Shown: positions 33,965 to 42,734 of the stretch, in pieces | Layout: the number at the start of each line of letters is the position of its first letter | Numbering within the stretch: the stretch's first letter is position 1 | NCBI GenBank assembly: GCA_026874595.1 | Contig: CM049317.1 | Span: forward strand, 12,626,882 to 12,690,881 | Direction: 5' to 3' | DNA length: 64,000 nucleotides | Source of the DNA: Sipunculus nudus | Taxonomy: Eukaryota; Annelida; Sipuncula; Golfingiida; Sipunculidae | Position numbers and translations under genes: made by a program | The notes under the pieces: model-generated | Told to the model about the DNA's origin: nothing | The model's input: only the letters and a program-made list of their open reading frames with translations | Databases searched by the model: none

Positions 33965-36900
33965 CTAAGGCCCAGTAAAGTAACAACCGTTGAATATATT
34001 TATTAAGAACATGACACTATAAAAAATATATACAGGTATAATATAAAAAAAAGGATTATGCTTGAAATCTAATATGATTTGGGGTAAAATATGATAAATT
34101 TTGCTCTTTCTAAGTGCTTGGTTTTGGGAGAATGTTGTCCCACAAATTTTTGACAAACCTCAGGCAATGGGCAGTTTTCAGAAAAAAAAAAACACATCAA
34201 GACTTACCCTGACGACAAGCTTTGAGCTGAGGGGCACATCGACCTTCTGTATAGCCTTAGGTTTGACATGTATGCATATCCCACTTCGTGTCCTTTGCCC
34301 ATAAAACTGACATTATGCTTCCGTAATAATTAGCAGTTGTATTTACAATAAGTGTCTATTGTTCCCTCATCATGAAGCCCGATAGTAAAAAGATCCCGAT
34401 GAAGTACTCGTCAGCTGACAGCCAGCACCATGTGCGCTTGTTTATTGACAGAGTCAAGCGGGGGCTTTCCCGGGATTGGCCAATGAGAAAATTGAGTAAA
34501 TCTGGCCAATCAGCGAAAGCCTTTTATTCCCCTTCCACAGGCTCAATCGGAGCCTGTGGAAGAGGCTAATCTGATCACTACAACAATTGTTAGCATCACG
34601 GATAGGGAACGCTATGCCTTGGTGTCAGGACCGTGTTTTTTTTTCTCCAGGGACCTCACCAACCTTCATACTCTAAAGACAGCGCCAAACTCAGTTTACT
34701 GACCACCTGAATATAGGTTGTACGCTCGAATATGATTTGTACACATAGGATAAGAATAACGTACTTCGTAATAAATGTTTCTAACTTTTGATATGTAAAT
34801 CAAAATATCTTTTTTTACATAAATACAAACATACTTACTGTCTCCTACGGTCAGGAGCTCTCCGGAATCTGCAAAAAGGAATGACAGATATATTAATCTT
34901 TTTTAGCCCCCTTTCTTAGCAATAGTTTCGCATGAACAATCACTGTTTCTGCTTCTAATTTCATACCCTAATTTAAATTGTTCTTCCATGGTTAGAATCA
35001 TTATTGATAGAGAGTTTCTCTTTCAAATTACCGCTGGAGACGGAAAATGTGAATGTTTGCAACTTGCAATGAAGGATCCAAAAGTTTGCTTTAATTCTTA
35101 AAATGGTGTGAGTTTACAGAAATTACACATGGTGGCAATACGGCAGGCCAGGCCATTTCATGAAAATTTGTGGTATTACATAAAATATAAAAAGAAGACC
35201 CTTTTAAAGGCAACTGCTTTAGCATTCAACCTTTTTTAATATCAAAAGATGCTTAATTTACATACCTTGTCCTGCCTTGATATTCGAATGCCTTTGTACA
35301 TCTGCATCTGTTAACAATAATATAAATATGGATATAAATCTATGCAACATATTATGATAAACTGAAAAAAAAGATGCAATGAGGTTCAAAATCATAAATG
35401 AATTAAACGAAAAATCAAAATACATGTACTTCTATATCTTCTTTCAACAGAGTTGAATTTGCTCATTTATTTTTCATGTCAATATATACTTTTGACAGAA
35501 TATATAATATCTTCTTGACTAGTAAATATATACCGTATTTTCTCTAATGAGCGCTAACAATTGTAGGAAACATTAGGAATGGTAGTTTCCTTGCTTTGTG
35601 AGATCCCTGACATGAATAACTGACCAGGGTACAAGATGCGTCATTAATTTACTGTTTAATAATTAACAAAATGGTATCGTGTATCGACCCTGATTCTTTG
35701 TGCAATAATAGTGACTAAGATAATCAGTTATTCCTGAAAAGGATGGCCGCTTGGGATTGTGAACAATACACAGTTGTCATTAAGGGGCTGTTATTTGGGC
35801 AGGGGCGCTTATTAGGTTAAATTCGGTATTCACAGAAGATTCAAGTGTAGTTTGATTATGTTTTATCACCCAAACTACTAATCTATATGTTCGACAAGTG
35901 AAGTATCCTTGTTGGAAAAACAGGATTTACTATTTTAGGTAACAGTATAGATTTCGTCACATAGCCGCCATCATATGATCAGGTATAATTAACTCCGTAA
36001 ATATTGCGTGGGTGCACACTTGTAGCAATTCCGGTTCACGTTTTGACACAATCAGTGCAACCATCTGACCTGTACCAAATGATCCCAATGATCTATAGTA
36101 AATAATTAATGGTGATCATTTCAATTGTGGATGAAATATGTAATATGTAGGGGGAGGGGGTGTAACCGCGTCAGGGGGTCAAGTCTCGTGAATGAAAAGG
36201 TTAATTCCAACCAAATAAATACTGAAGCCGGAGTTTAAATTCATCAGTAGAAACAAAATAATTTGGTGCAGCAGTGAAGGGCTTCTTTGGCCAGAAAAAC
36301 AAAAAAAAACTCCATCGGATAACCCTGTTTTTTATCCATGTTAGACCTTAAAAGTGTTTATCTTTTTAAATTCCTAGCACAGAGTTCTGTCTCACGGTAT
36401 TTGCATCGATGAACTGTTTCTTAAAGATCTTTACAATTGTATTAGATAACTGATAAATATATTTGAATTATTCTAAACACCCAGTTAAAGTGAATCAATT
36501 TTATTATCAGTCATCTTTTTGTTTTCTGATCAATCTTTCCTTTATGCATTTATTATTAAATAAAACATCAAACGATGCTTAGTATTTGATTTTGAAATGG
36601 GAAAGTGGGCGCGAGAGCTATATTTGACGCAGCAAACGGCTGACCCACATGCATATACGTGAGCCAACGTTCCTACGTAATCTCATAAACTGGAACAGGA
36701 TTTGCCGTCTTAGGTACCAATTTAGGTTCCACCTCCTAGCCACCATCATATGATCAAGTATGATTGACCTAGTACAGGGTGCGTAGGTGAATACTTGCAT
36801 TACTTCCGCTTCACTTTTTGGCAAAATCTGACAAGGACCAAAATGACCGGAATATAATCCATGTCGTGAATTAAAAAGATATGGGTCCAACAAAGCAACA

Positions 36901-39848
36901 GACCTTTACCATCACATGAGCGACATCTGTTGGTGACAAGTGAGGTCACATCCACGTTTCATATTTGATATGTCTCAAATACAGATACGACCTGGTTCGC
37001 TGGACCCGCAGACAGGAGACGAAAATAGACGCAGTGCGCATGCTCGGGGAAAAGGTCTATTTTCACACTGCGCAGAATCGCACTCACAAGAGTTTGACTC
37101 TGCTGGTTAGGGTTTATGAGCTACAAGATTTTCCTCCCACAATACATGAGGAGCGTAAGTATAAAAGTAGTGAATAGGGTAATGCAGTCCGTTTAATTAT
37201 TTGGAAACAAGAATTGTTTTAGGCAATTTGCATAAACATGGTAGTTTTTGCGGTAAGCACTTTATAGAAAAGCAATATTTGTTTTTCCTTGAAATGTAAC
37301 AAATTTTGATTTCTGAGTTAGACAGTTGAGACAAGACCCGACGGACCCAGCTTTCCTGACAAGAAGAGGTTCGTTTATGTAGAAATTATGTAATCAGCAG
37401 ACTGTTAAATTAAAATATAATCATCTAACAAGATAAAATGCGCTGGTTTTCTGGTGGCACCAGAAGCAGATCCGTGGGGGGGGGGGAGCAAGGGGGTCCG
37501 GATCCTCCTTTTGCAGTCGCTGCAACCTTTTTTTTAAAGAGTTTGTTGCCTAAACCCGCTTTTCCTAACCCGGGGAACCTTTTTTAGGGTTTTCATTTAT
37601 CCGCCCGGGTTGCATCTTCACCCACCCCTTCCTAAACATCGGCCCCTATAACCGAAGAATTAGGGGCGTAAGACCTGCAACGCCGTCTGTAATTATGTTT
37701 TCCACCACAGTATGTATTAAAAATAAGACGTTATAATAGCTAGATAGACGTACAGTTCACCATGCAGAACATCTTCACTGGCTCTTACACTAATGTGCGA
37801 CGGTCAAGGAACTATAAATTAGTATTAAGATTTACCTATCCCAGTTTTTGCAATTGAGCCATATATACATAGAACCGGCGAGCCTTACAAGCATTACCGA
37901 CGACCCAAGTCTACTTGGGGCTTGTTGATACTTTATGAAACAGCAAACATAGTTGTTCGACAGAGAAGGTCTATGGAAATGTAGCTTCCCTTAAAGAAAA
38001 TGTGTAACGCCTGTGGTCGAAGAAATAAACTGGACATTACAAGCCATAGGATCGGTATCAGTTACTGTGGAATACTTGAGCGGACACAATTTGGGGACTT
38101 CAATCTGACTCACAGAAAAGCACAGCTTGTAATCTGGAGGCAGAATCTGAAGTAAATTTGACGCAGAAATAAGTGTTGCTGGCGTATGTATCTCTTTGTG
38201 GACCCCCCCCCCCAAAAAAAACAAAAACAAAACAAACTATACAAGCAACATATGAAAGAACACACAATACATTTGCACCTTCTTGAGTGTGAACATTCTT
38301 ATTTAATCCACCAACACCAGATGGCGCTGACAGACAACAAATGCAACTTTTTCTTTAAGACTATCCAAAAATAAACTCTTACCTAACGACGGTTTTATAT
38401 CTTCTATAACATCCCACCTCTGTAGCTCGTATAAACACTTGAGTAACAGAGACACGGTATTGAGTTGGTCCTTCGCAGCCCATTTCTTCAAAAATGATTC
38501 GAGGTTGGATTCGGACCCCTCACTTTGGTCTTTTTTATTCCTCCTCAGGAGATGTATCAGTCCCCTCCCGTCACAGGGGAGGTTTCCGTTAATCCTGATA
38601 GGAGAAGGTGCGGCTAAATCAACGCATAAAATATTCCATGTGGTAGAACTTAACGCCTGGGCCGGAGTGTTTCCATAAGCACTGTACAATGAGTCTATTT
38701 CTTTTTGATGTTGTTGTTCTATCAGTCTGTTGTGATATGAATCTGCAGCTTCCTCTGAAAAAAAAGACGAAAAAAATACATAATATATTAACTAGATGGC
38801 TTTGTTTTGACACATAACTCCCCCCCCCCCCCCCCTATAATGGGCCATTCACAATCATTAGGGGTATAAATACGCTTATCTCAAAACAATGATTATAGAT
38901 TTCAGCAGATTTGACCGGAGATCAAGATCAAGGTCACTAGTTTTCTGACTCCTTCTACATGTTACCGCGTTCATAAGATGATCCTGCAGACGATGCGGAC
39001 GACGACGAAAGATGATGACACTCAAAACAACGTCTCCCCGGGGGGGGGGGGGGGGGGATAATAAACTTGTTCTATCGACCTGTTCGTGTATTAACTACTT
39101 CCAATGAAAAAAAACACGAACACAATATGTATTATAATTAATGAGATTATGCGTTTTGACTGTCCCTTTTAAAAGATTATTTGATAGAGATAACCGCTTC
39201 TTATTTAAATTGATTTAAGTAGGCACATTCAGTTTGGGACAATATGAAAGGGCAATAGTAAACACTTCCTCCATTTTATATTTCAGTGTCACTCGGGCCA
39301 AGGGTCTACTGGAAATGTGTGCCCCCGGTGTGAAATCATACGCTATTTTTGGATTATAAGACAAAGGATCCAATACTCGTTTGTGAGAAATAGACGAACG
39401 TAAGTATGATTCCGCGTATACAGTGCAATTAATTTTGTCCCAATATTTATGAAATATTCATGTTAGATTTTGCATATACATTAATATTCAACAGCCAAAA
39501 TGTATGTATAAATAGCAGGGTCAAGTACTCACCAACCAATTGCATGATTTCCGTTAAGATATCTCTCCTTTCCAGCTCTTCTAGTTTCTCTAATATAATC
39601 CCCACGTTGCTGCCTGCTTTTGCACCATAAGCTGCCAGCAATGACCCAGTTGGGTCGTTGTGCTGCTCAAAGTTTTGAATTTCAAGAAAACAAAACCCCA
39701 GCAGCTCAGCCAGTCCCGTCCAGTCGGGTGCCATTTGGTTTTTGTTGACAATTATCTGTCGGGGATTCAAATTTAATACCAACGTCCTTTTTATTCGATT
39801 TGTTAATTCACTGACCGGAAGGTCGTAAAAGTTATTTCCGGCCGTCAT
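25958..39848 (-). CDS. MYD88-like: MyD88-like adaptor (locus C), complete seven-exon gene, double death-domain form
   Basis: Cytosolic adaptor expected to link TIR-domain receptors to IRAK-type kinases and NF-kB. Exons, from the 5' end: 39848-39533, 38754-38383, 35307-35266, 34868-34839, 28396-28216, 27076-26985, 26268-25958. The spliced frame is 1344 nt, giving 447 residues; all junctions are GT-AG and in phase. The start has G at -3 and an in-frame TAG two codons upstream. Domains: death domain (about 10-100, with DWTGLAELLGF); intermediate-like segment with EQQHQKE (about 106-130); a second death-fold-like region (about 135-228, with FLKKWAAK and LYELQRWDVIEDI); linker (230-254); TIR (about 258-390) with Box 1 FDAYVSY at 261-267, Box 2 around RD 295-296 and G300, and Box 3 FW at 382-383; and a 60-residue tail with RSMSEP at 427-432. 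Vertebrate MyD88 is about 296 residues, so this protein is about 150 longer. The family call is very secure; the second death fold is inferred from local similarity. Confidence 0.94.
26269..26984 (-). other. MyD88-C intron 6
   Basis: 716 bp, AT-rich, GTGAGA to ACAG. Nothing else recognised. Confidence 0.8.
26985..27076 (-). CDS. MYD88-like: MyD88-C exon 6 (TIR middle)
   Basis: 92 nt, phase 2 to phase 1. Encodes CRRTLIVLSPEYIGSPQC then QFEIRYASSLSPG, matching the CRRMVVVVS...C.F...FALSLSPG pattern of vertebrate MyD88. Same length and phases as the exon at 446-537. Confidence 0.95.
27077..28215 (-). other. MyD88-C intron 5
   Basis: 1,139 bp, GTAAGG to CCAG. A C-rich patch lies at 28004-28025. 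No repeat family or exon recognised. Confidence 0.8.
28216..28396 (-). CDS. MYD88-like: MyD88-C exon 5 (TIR Box 1 and Box 2)
   Basis: 181 nt, phase 1 to phase 2; acceptor TTGTTTCAG, donor GTAAGG. Encodes EREQFDAYVSYCEED, FVERMIRVLEKKYKLK and LLIPERDLIFGDS. FDAYVSY is Box 1, and the PERDLIFG stretch is the BB-loop region (Box 2), where vertebrate MyD88 has SDRDVLPG. The BB-loop proline is replaced by Phe (IFG), as read here. Confidence 0.95.
29921..29938. repeat. G-run after (GT)n
   Basis: GTGTGTGTGTG followed by about 16-18 Gs on the + strand. Confidence 0.9.
30636..31265. repeat. Low-complexity GGACTTGGACTC clusters
   Basis: Two blocks (30636-30780 and 31120-31265) built from degenerate copies of GGACTT and GGACTC, separated by AT-rich DNA. 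The part between them includes an AGAAGCGGATT..GGGGGGTCC stretch similar to 37464-37500. Confidence 0.75.
33907..33959. repeat. (TA)n microsatellite
   Basis: About 26 TA dinucleotides within intron 4 of MyD88-C. Confidence 0.97.
34533..34561. repeat. Perfect 12-bp inverted repeat with 5-nt loop
   Basis: TTCCACAGGCTC, then AATCG, then GAGCCTGTGGAA. Two ATTGGCC/GGCCAAT motifs lie 30-60 bp away (near 34476 and 34503). It may be the end of a small mobile element or a structured intronic site. Confidence 0.75.
34839..34868 (-). CDS. MYD88-like: MyD88-C exon 4 (30-nt linker micro-exon)
   Basis: Acceptor TTTTTGCAG, donor GTAAGTA, phase 1 at both ends. Encodes DSGELLTVGD. A recognisable homologue with splice signals is present in pseudogene B at 16536-16564, which supports it as a true exon. 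Confidence 0.85.
34869..35265 (-). other. MyD88-C intron 3
   Basis: 397 bp between the two micro-exons, GTATGT to GCAG. Nothing else recognised. Confidence 0.7.
35266..35307 (-). CDS. MYD88-like: MyD88-C exon 3 (42-nt linker micro-exon)
   Basis: Acceptor TTAACAG, donor GTATGT, phase 1 at both ends. Encodes DADVQRHSNIKAGQ, a hydrophilic linker. It is supported by splice signals and phase fit rather than by homology. Confidence 0.72.
35531..35829. mobile_element. ~300-bp MITE with TIRs
   Basis: The left end reads ATACCGTATTTTCTCTAATG then AGCGC. The right end on the reverse strand reads ATACCGAATTTAACCTAATA then AGCGC. The arms match at about 21 of 25 positions and both abut TA, fitting a Tc1/mariner-type non-autonomous element. 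A single related phrase, CTCATTAAGCGCC, occurs near 63018. Confidence 0.7.
35935..36110. repeat. Diverged direct repeat, copy 1
   Basis: Phrases GCCGCCATCATATGATCAGG, TGCGTGGGTG.ACACTTG and TTCCGGTTCACGTTTTG recur in order in the copy at 36711-36860, with many substitutions between them. Confidence 0.75.
36711..36860. repeat. Diverged direct repeat, copy 2
   Basis: Matches copy 1 in AGCCACCATCATATGATCAA, GTGCGTAGGTGAATACTTG and CTTCCGCTTCACTTTTTGG. The 91-codon reverse-strand frame over it is probably incidental. Confidence 0.75.
38383..38754 (-). CDS. MYD88-like: MyD88-C exon 2 (intermediate segment plus second death-like fold)
   Basis: 372 nt, phase 1 at both ends; acceptor TTTTTTTTCAG, donor GTAAGAG. 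It encodes residues 106-229. The start (EEAADSYHNRLIEQQHQKE) resembles the intermediate domain that follows the death domain in vertebrate MyD88. It then continues with CDGRGLIHLL, ESFLKKWAAK, NTVSLLLKC and LYELQRWDVIEDI. These line up with DWTGLAELL, GSLLAAYGAK, NVGIILEKL and LEELERRDILTEI of exon 1. The invariant DW at the start of the second helix is changed to DG, so the fold is diverged. Confidence 0.9.
38755..39532 (-). other. MyD88-C intron 1
   Basis: 778 bp with a C-run at 38820-38835 and a G-run at 39040-39057, both on the + strand. These can pair as an inverted homopolymer about 200 bp apart. Confidence 0.8.
39533..39848 (-). CDS. MYD88-like: MyD88-C exon 1 (death domain 1)
   Basis: 316 nt encoding residues 1-105 plus one base. 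The motif series LPVSELTNRIKRTL, DWTGLAELLGF, DPTGSLLAAYG and VGIILEKLEELERRDIL follows the six-helix death domain of MyD88, including the conserved DW and DPTG..L features. Donor GTGAGT. The ATG has G at -3 and an in-frame TAG at 39854-39852. Confidence 0.95.
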
Positions 39849-40989
39849 GACCTAGCTTTCGTTTGGCAAACGTTAGTCCAGTATACTCCAGTCCTGGTTT
39901 CGAATATTTCCAAACCGTCATAAAATGGTCATCTCCGCAACAGGGTCACATGATCCAAGTTCTAAAATACAAAAATAAACTTATAAATAATATATCCAAT
40001 CAAAAAACGATATTTAGTCATGGGCTCCTCTCAAAGGCAAAAATCTTCGAGACGTTCAGAATGGTGGTACTACAAAGAAGAAATTGACACATTTTAAGGC
40101 CCTTTTCTTACCGGAAAGTGTACCAATTTGATTTCCAATTATTTATAAGATACACTTTCTTTATACTTAAACCTTTATCCCTCAAAGTCCACCTTATATT
40201 TTATGTATATATGATACACTCACTAATATTAATGATTCTTAACAATAAACGATTTCACTGAGCTTTAACCACTGTGAGTTTATTCAGAAGTACCTGTGAT
40301 GTGAAACGTAAATACACGGACACGATGCAAGGCCCCGTGATTTTAATGACTCTGCCGAGATAAGTATCTGGCGCGTGACGTGTATCAGGATGGGGGATCC
40401 GGGTCAAAGGTCACGACGTACATAATTTTAGTGAACATTCGGATCAATGGAGAGCAAACCAAATGCTCCCTCCTCCCTCCCGGGAAATACACTCACCCGA
40501 TTTCATTGAGCACGAACATTGAAAAATAGCGGAGGTTGTTACTAAGATACAATGTAAGATTTCCAAAAGGGGAACACCCTTATATAATGCACCAGTTGAA
40601 ACTAGCAGAAGGCGGTCCTTTAGCTGATATCTTCGCTTCTTCACCTCTTGGTTAAGGGTACAGGCCCACGTAGGTTACAGTGAAAGTTCAGGCAGCAACT
40701 ATGACCGTCTATATATTTAATATAGGCACTTAGAAAATGGAACTTAGATTTCAGTGTCCTTAAGGTCGTAATCTCGGGCAACTACGGTGGCACTTAAAAG
40801 GCCACAGCAACCGTCACTATATTTAACTAGAATACGGGAAGTCGACAAGCGTCGGTGTAACCGCCAAAATCAGAGTAGGACGTTTGAAGTGAGGCATGGA
40901 TTGAGTGGCAAGGGGAAATAGAGTAGGATGTTTTATATATTACCATGAATGTCTACCACGTAAACATGCGCCAGCTGTTATTTTAACGA
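39849..40989. other. Upstream region of MyD88-C, with a possible 5' UTR exon donor
   Basis: No second gene recognised. On the reverse strand a strong donor match GGGTGAGTG starts at 40496, so a non-coding first exon may end near 40497. No convincing acceptor close to the ATG was identified, and no TATA box stands out. A degenerate NF-kB-like GGGAAATACAC lies at about 40482-40492. Confidence 0.35.
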
Positions 40990-41700
40990 GAAACTTCCCC
41001 AGATGTATACACATGCAAAATTTCAGGTAGAAAAATCAAACCACTGCCGAGATATAAGTGATTTTTTTCTGACCGCAGACAAACAGATGGACGCTATGCA
41101 AAAATGGTTGCAGGCGGCGCCACCAGTTTTGTGTGTGATAAAGAGCTATGAGAGATCCAAACACATGCAAAACCTCAGGAAGATGCGTCAAACCAGTCCG
41201 TAGATATTAGCATGGATGTCCGCAGCGTGAAAGTGAATGTAGGTGGCGCCACCTGTCATAAAATATAAAAAGCTATCCAAGATGTATACGCATGTCGAAT
41301 TTCAGGTGGACTAGTCAAACCACTGCAGAGATATGAGGGATTTTAACCCAAGTCAAACAAACAGATGGACGCTGTGCAGAAGTGGTTGCAGGTGGCGCCA
41401 CCAATTTTGTGTATGATAAAGAGCTATGTGAGATTTAAACACATGCAAATTTTCAGGAAGATACGCAAACCAATCCGGAGATATAAGCATGGATGTCTGC
41501 AGCGTGAACGTGAATGTAGGTGGCGCCACCTGTTACAAAATCAAGAAAGCTATCCAGGATGTATACGAATGCCAAATTTCATTTGAATTAGTCAAACCAC
41601 TGCAGAGATATGAGTGATTTTAACCCAAGACAGACGAACAGATGGACGCTGTGCAATAATGGTTGCAGGTGGCGCCGCCATTTTTGTGTATGTTATAAAG
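40990..41700. repeat. ~278-bp tandem repeat with GGTGGCGCCACC palindromes
   Basis: About 2.6 units starting at GATGTATAC (41001, 41281, 41559). Each unit has two half-units, each with CATGCAAA.TTTCAGG and a GCAG/TGTAGGTGGCGCCACC segment. Palindromes are perfect at 41242-41253, 41391-41402 and 41519-41530, and imperfect at 41113-41124 and 41668-41679. They alternate at about 128-129 and 149 bp. Confidence 0.88.
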
Positions 41701-41958
41701 CTATCCAAGGGCTACATTTGTGCAAAAAAAATGCCTGATCGGTCAAACGGTATTGAGATATGTTGGTTTATGTGTGGAAACAGACGCACAAATGGACGCT
41801 GGGCGGAGAGGAAAGGTCAGAGGTCAACCAAAAAAGAGGGCGCAGCAGTTCACATGTTACCCGATCATTATTCAAAATTTTGAAAAATTCTGCCTATTGG
41901 TTACGGAGGAGTTCTCCGGAAACCTAATCGGCGGCGGCGGCGTGCAACTGAAAACATA

Positions 41959-41988
41959 GTATCCGCAAAACTCTGTTTTGGCGGATAC
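41959..41988. repeat. Strong hairpin at the end of the 278-bp repeat element
   Basis: GTATCCGCAAAAC, a TCT loop, then GTTTTGGCGGATAC: a 13-14-bp stem with one bulged base. It follows the 278-bp array by about 250 bp and may be the terminus of the same element. Confidence 0.75.
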
Positions 41989-42491
41989 AATTAAGGCACC
42001 TGATCAACTCAGCTCCAGCACTCTTATCTTTGGAGTGGCAGTATGTAATGTCTTGTCTTAATAATGACAACTATTCAAAATTCAAACATTATCTCAGGGT
42101 TCTTGGTATTATAAAACCAAGTTCATGTGCTGTTTCATTTCTATTTTTAAAAGAAATCATACAACAGATCCCATGGTCAGAAATATAATTAAGGGAAAAG
42201 GGGAATCCCTAGATACACTATTATGTTAGAAGCCGAACCCGATACACAGTAACGTTATGCATGCATGAGCATTTAATCATCGCACCTAATAGCCGTGCAG
42301 CACCCCGTGGGGATTCCCCTGCATTATAGTTGGACACTCGCACAGTGTGTCAGCAAGCTATATGTATTGCTGTCAACGTTATCTCATCGGTGGATTCATG
42401 ATTACCCGACTGTCCTAATGGCTTACATGAGACCCAAATGCTTTGCGCGTGACAAACGTTACCTCAACACACGGGCCAAGCACAAACTTAT

Positions 42492-42494
<3 letters not shown>

Positions 42495-42530
<36 letters not shown>
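42495..42530. repeat. (CT)n microsatellite
   Basis: About 17 CT dinucleotides on the + strand. Confidence 0.97.
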
Positions 42531-42534
<4 letters not shown>

Positions 42535-42734
42535 CTATCTCGCAAAATACTTCAAGTGTTTTGTGCTGATCCACACTAATTCTGTGGTTTGTGTGACATA
42601 ACACAACTTCGTTTTTACCACGCTATGTACAATGGTGCAAATGTTCATGGTTTCTTTGGTTATGGTAATCCATAAAGTATCATTTTATGAAATGTCTGTC
42701 GGTATAGTTACTTCGGGGACAATTTTTGGGCTAG

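Larger units (their letters stand above)
28397..34838 (-). other. MyD88-C intron 4 (6.4 kb)
   Basis: The largest intron of the gene; the equivalent intron in pseudogene B is about 250 bp. It holds a G-run (29921-29938), low-complexity GGACTT/GGACTC tracts, a (TA)n tract at 33907-33959 and a perfect hairpin at 34533-34561. The open frames at 29409-29603, 30315-30509, 31400-31597 and 31888-32145 show no domain. Confidence 0.75.
35308..38382 (-). other. MyD88-C intron 2 (3.1 kb)
   Basis: Contains a ~300-bp MITE (35531-35829), a pair of ~150-bp related segments (35940-36100 and 36715-36860), and a G-run (37478-37489) with an AGAAGCAGATCC phrase. A CCCCCCCCCC/A-rich patch lies at 38202-38230. Open frames at 36618-36893 and 36965-37177 have no recognised domain. 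Confidence 0.75.

Noticed and set aside
36618-36893. 91-codon reverse-strand frame in MyD88-C intron 2
   Set aside because: It overlaps a diverged direct repeat whose other copy does not keep the frame; no domain recognised.
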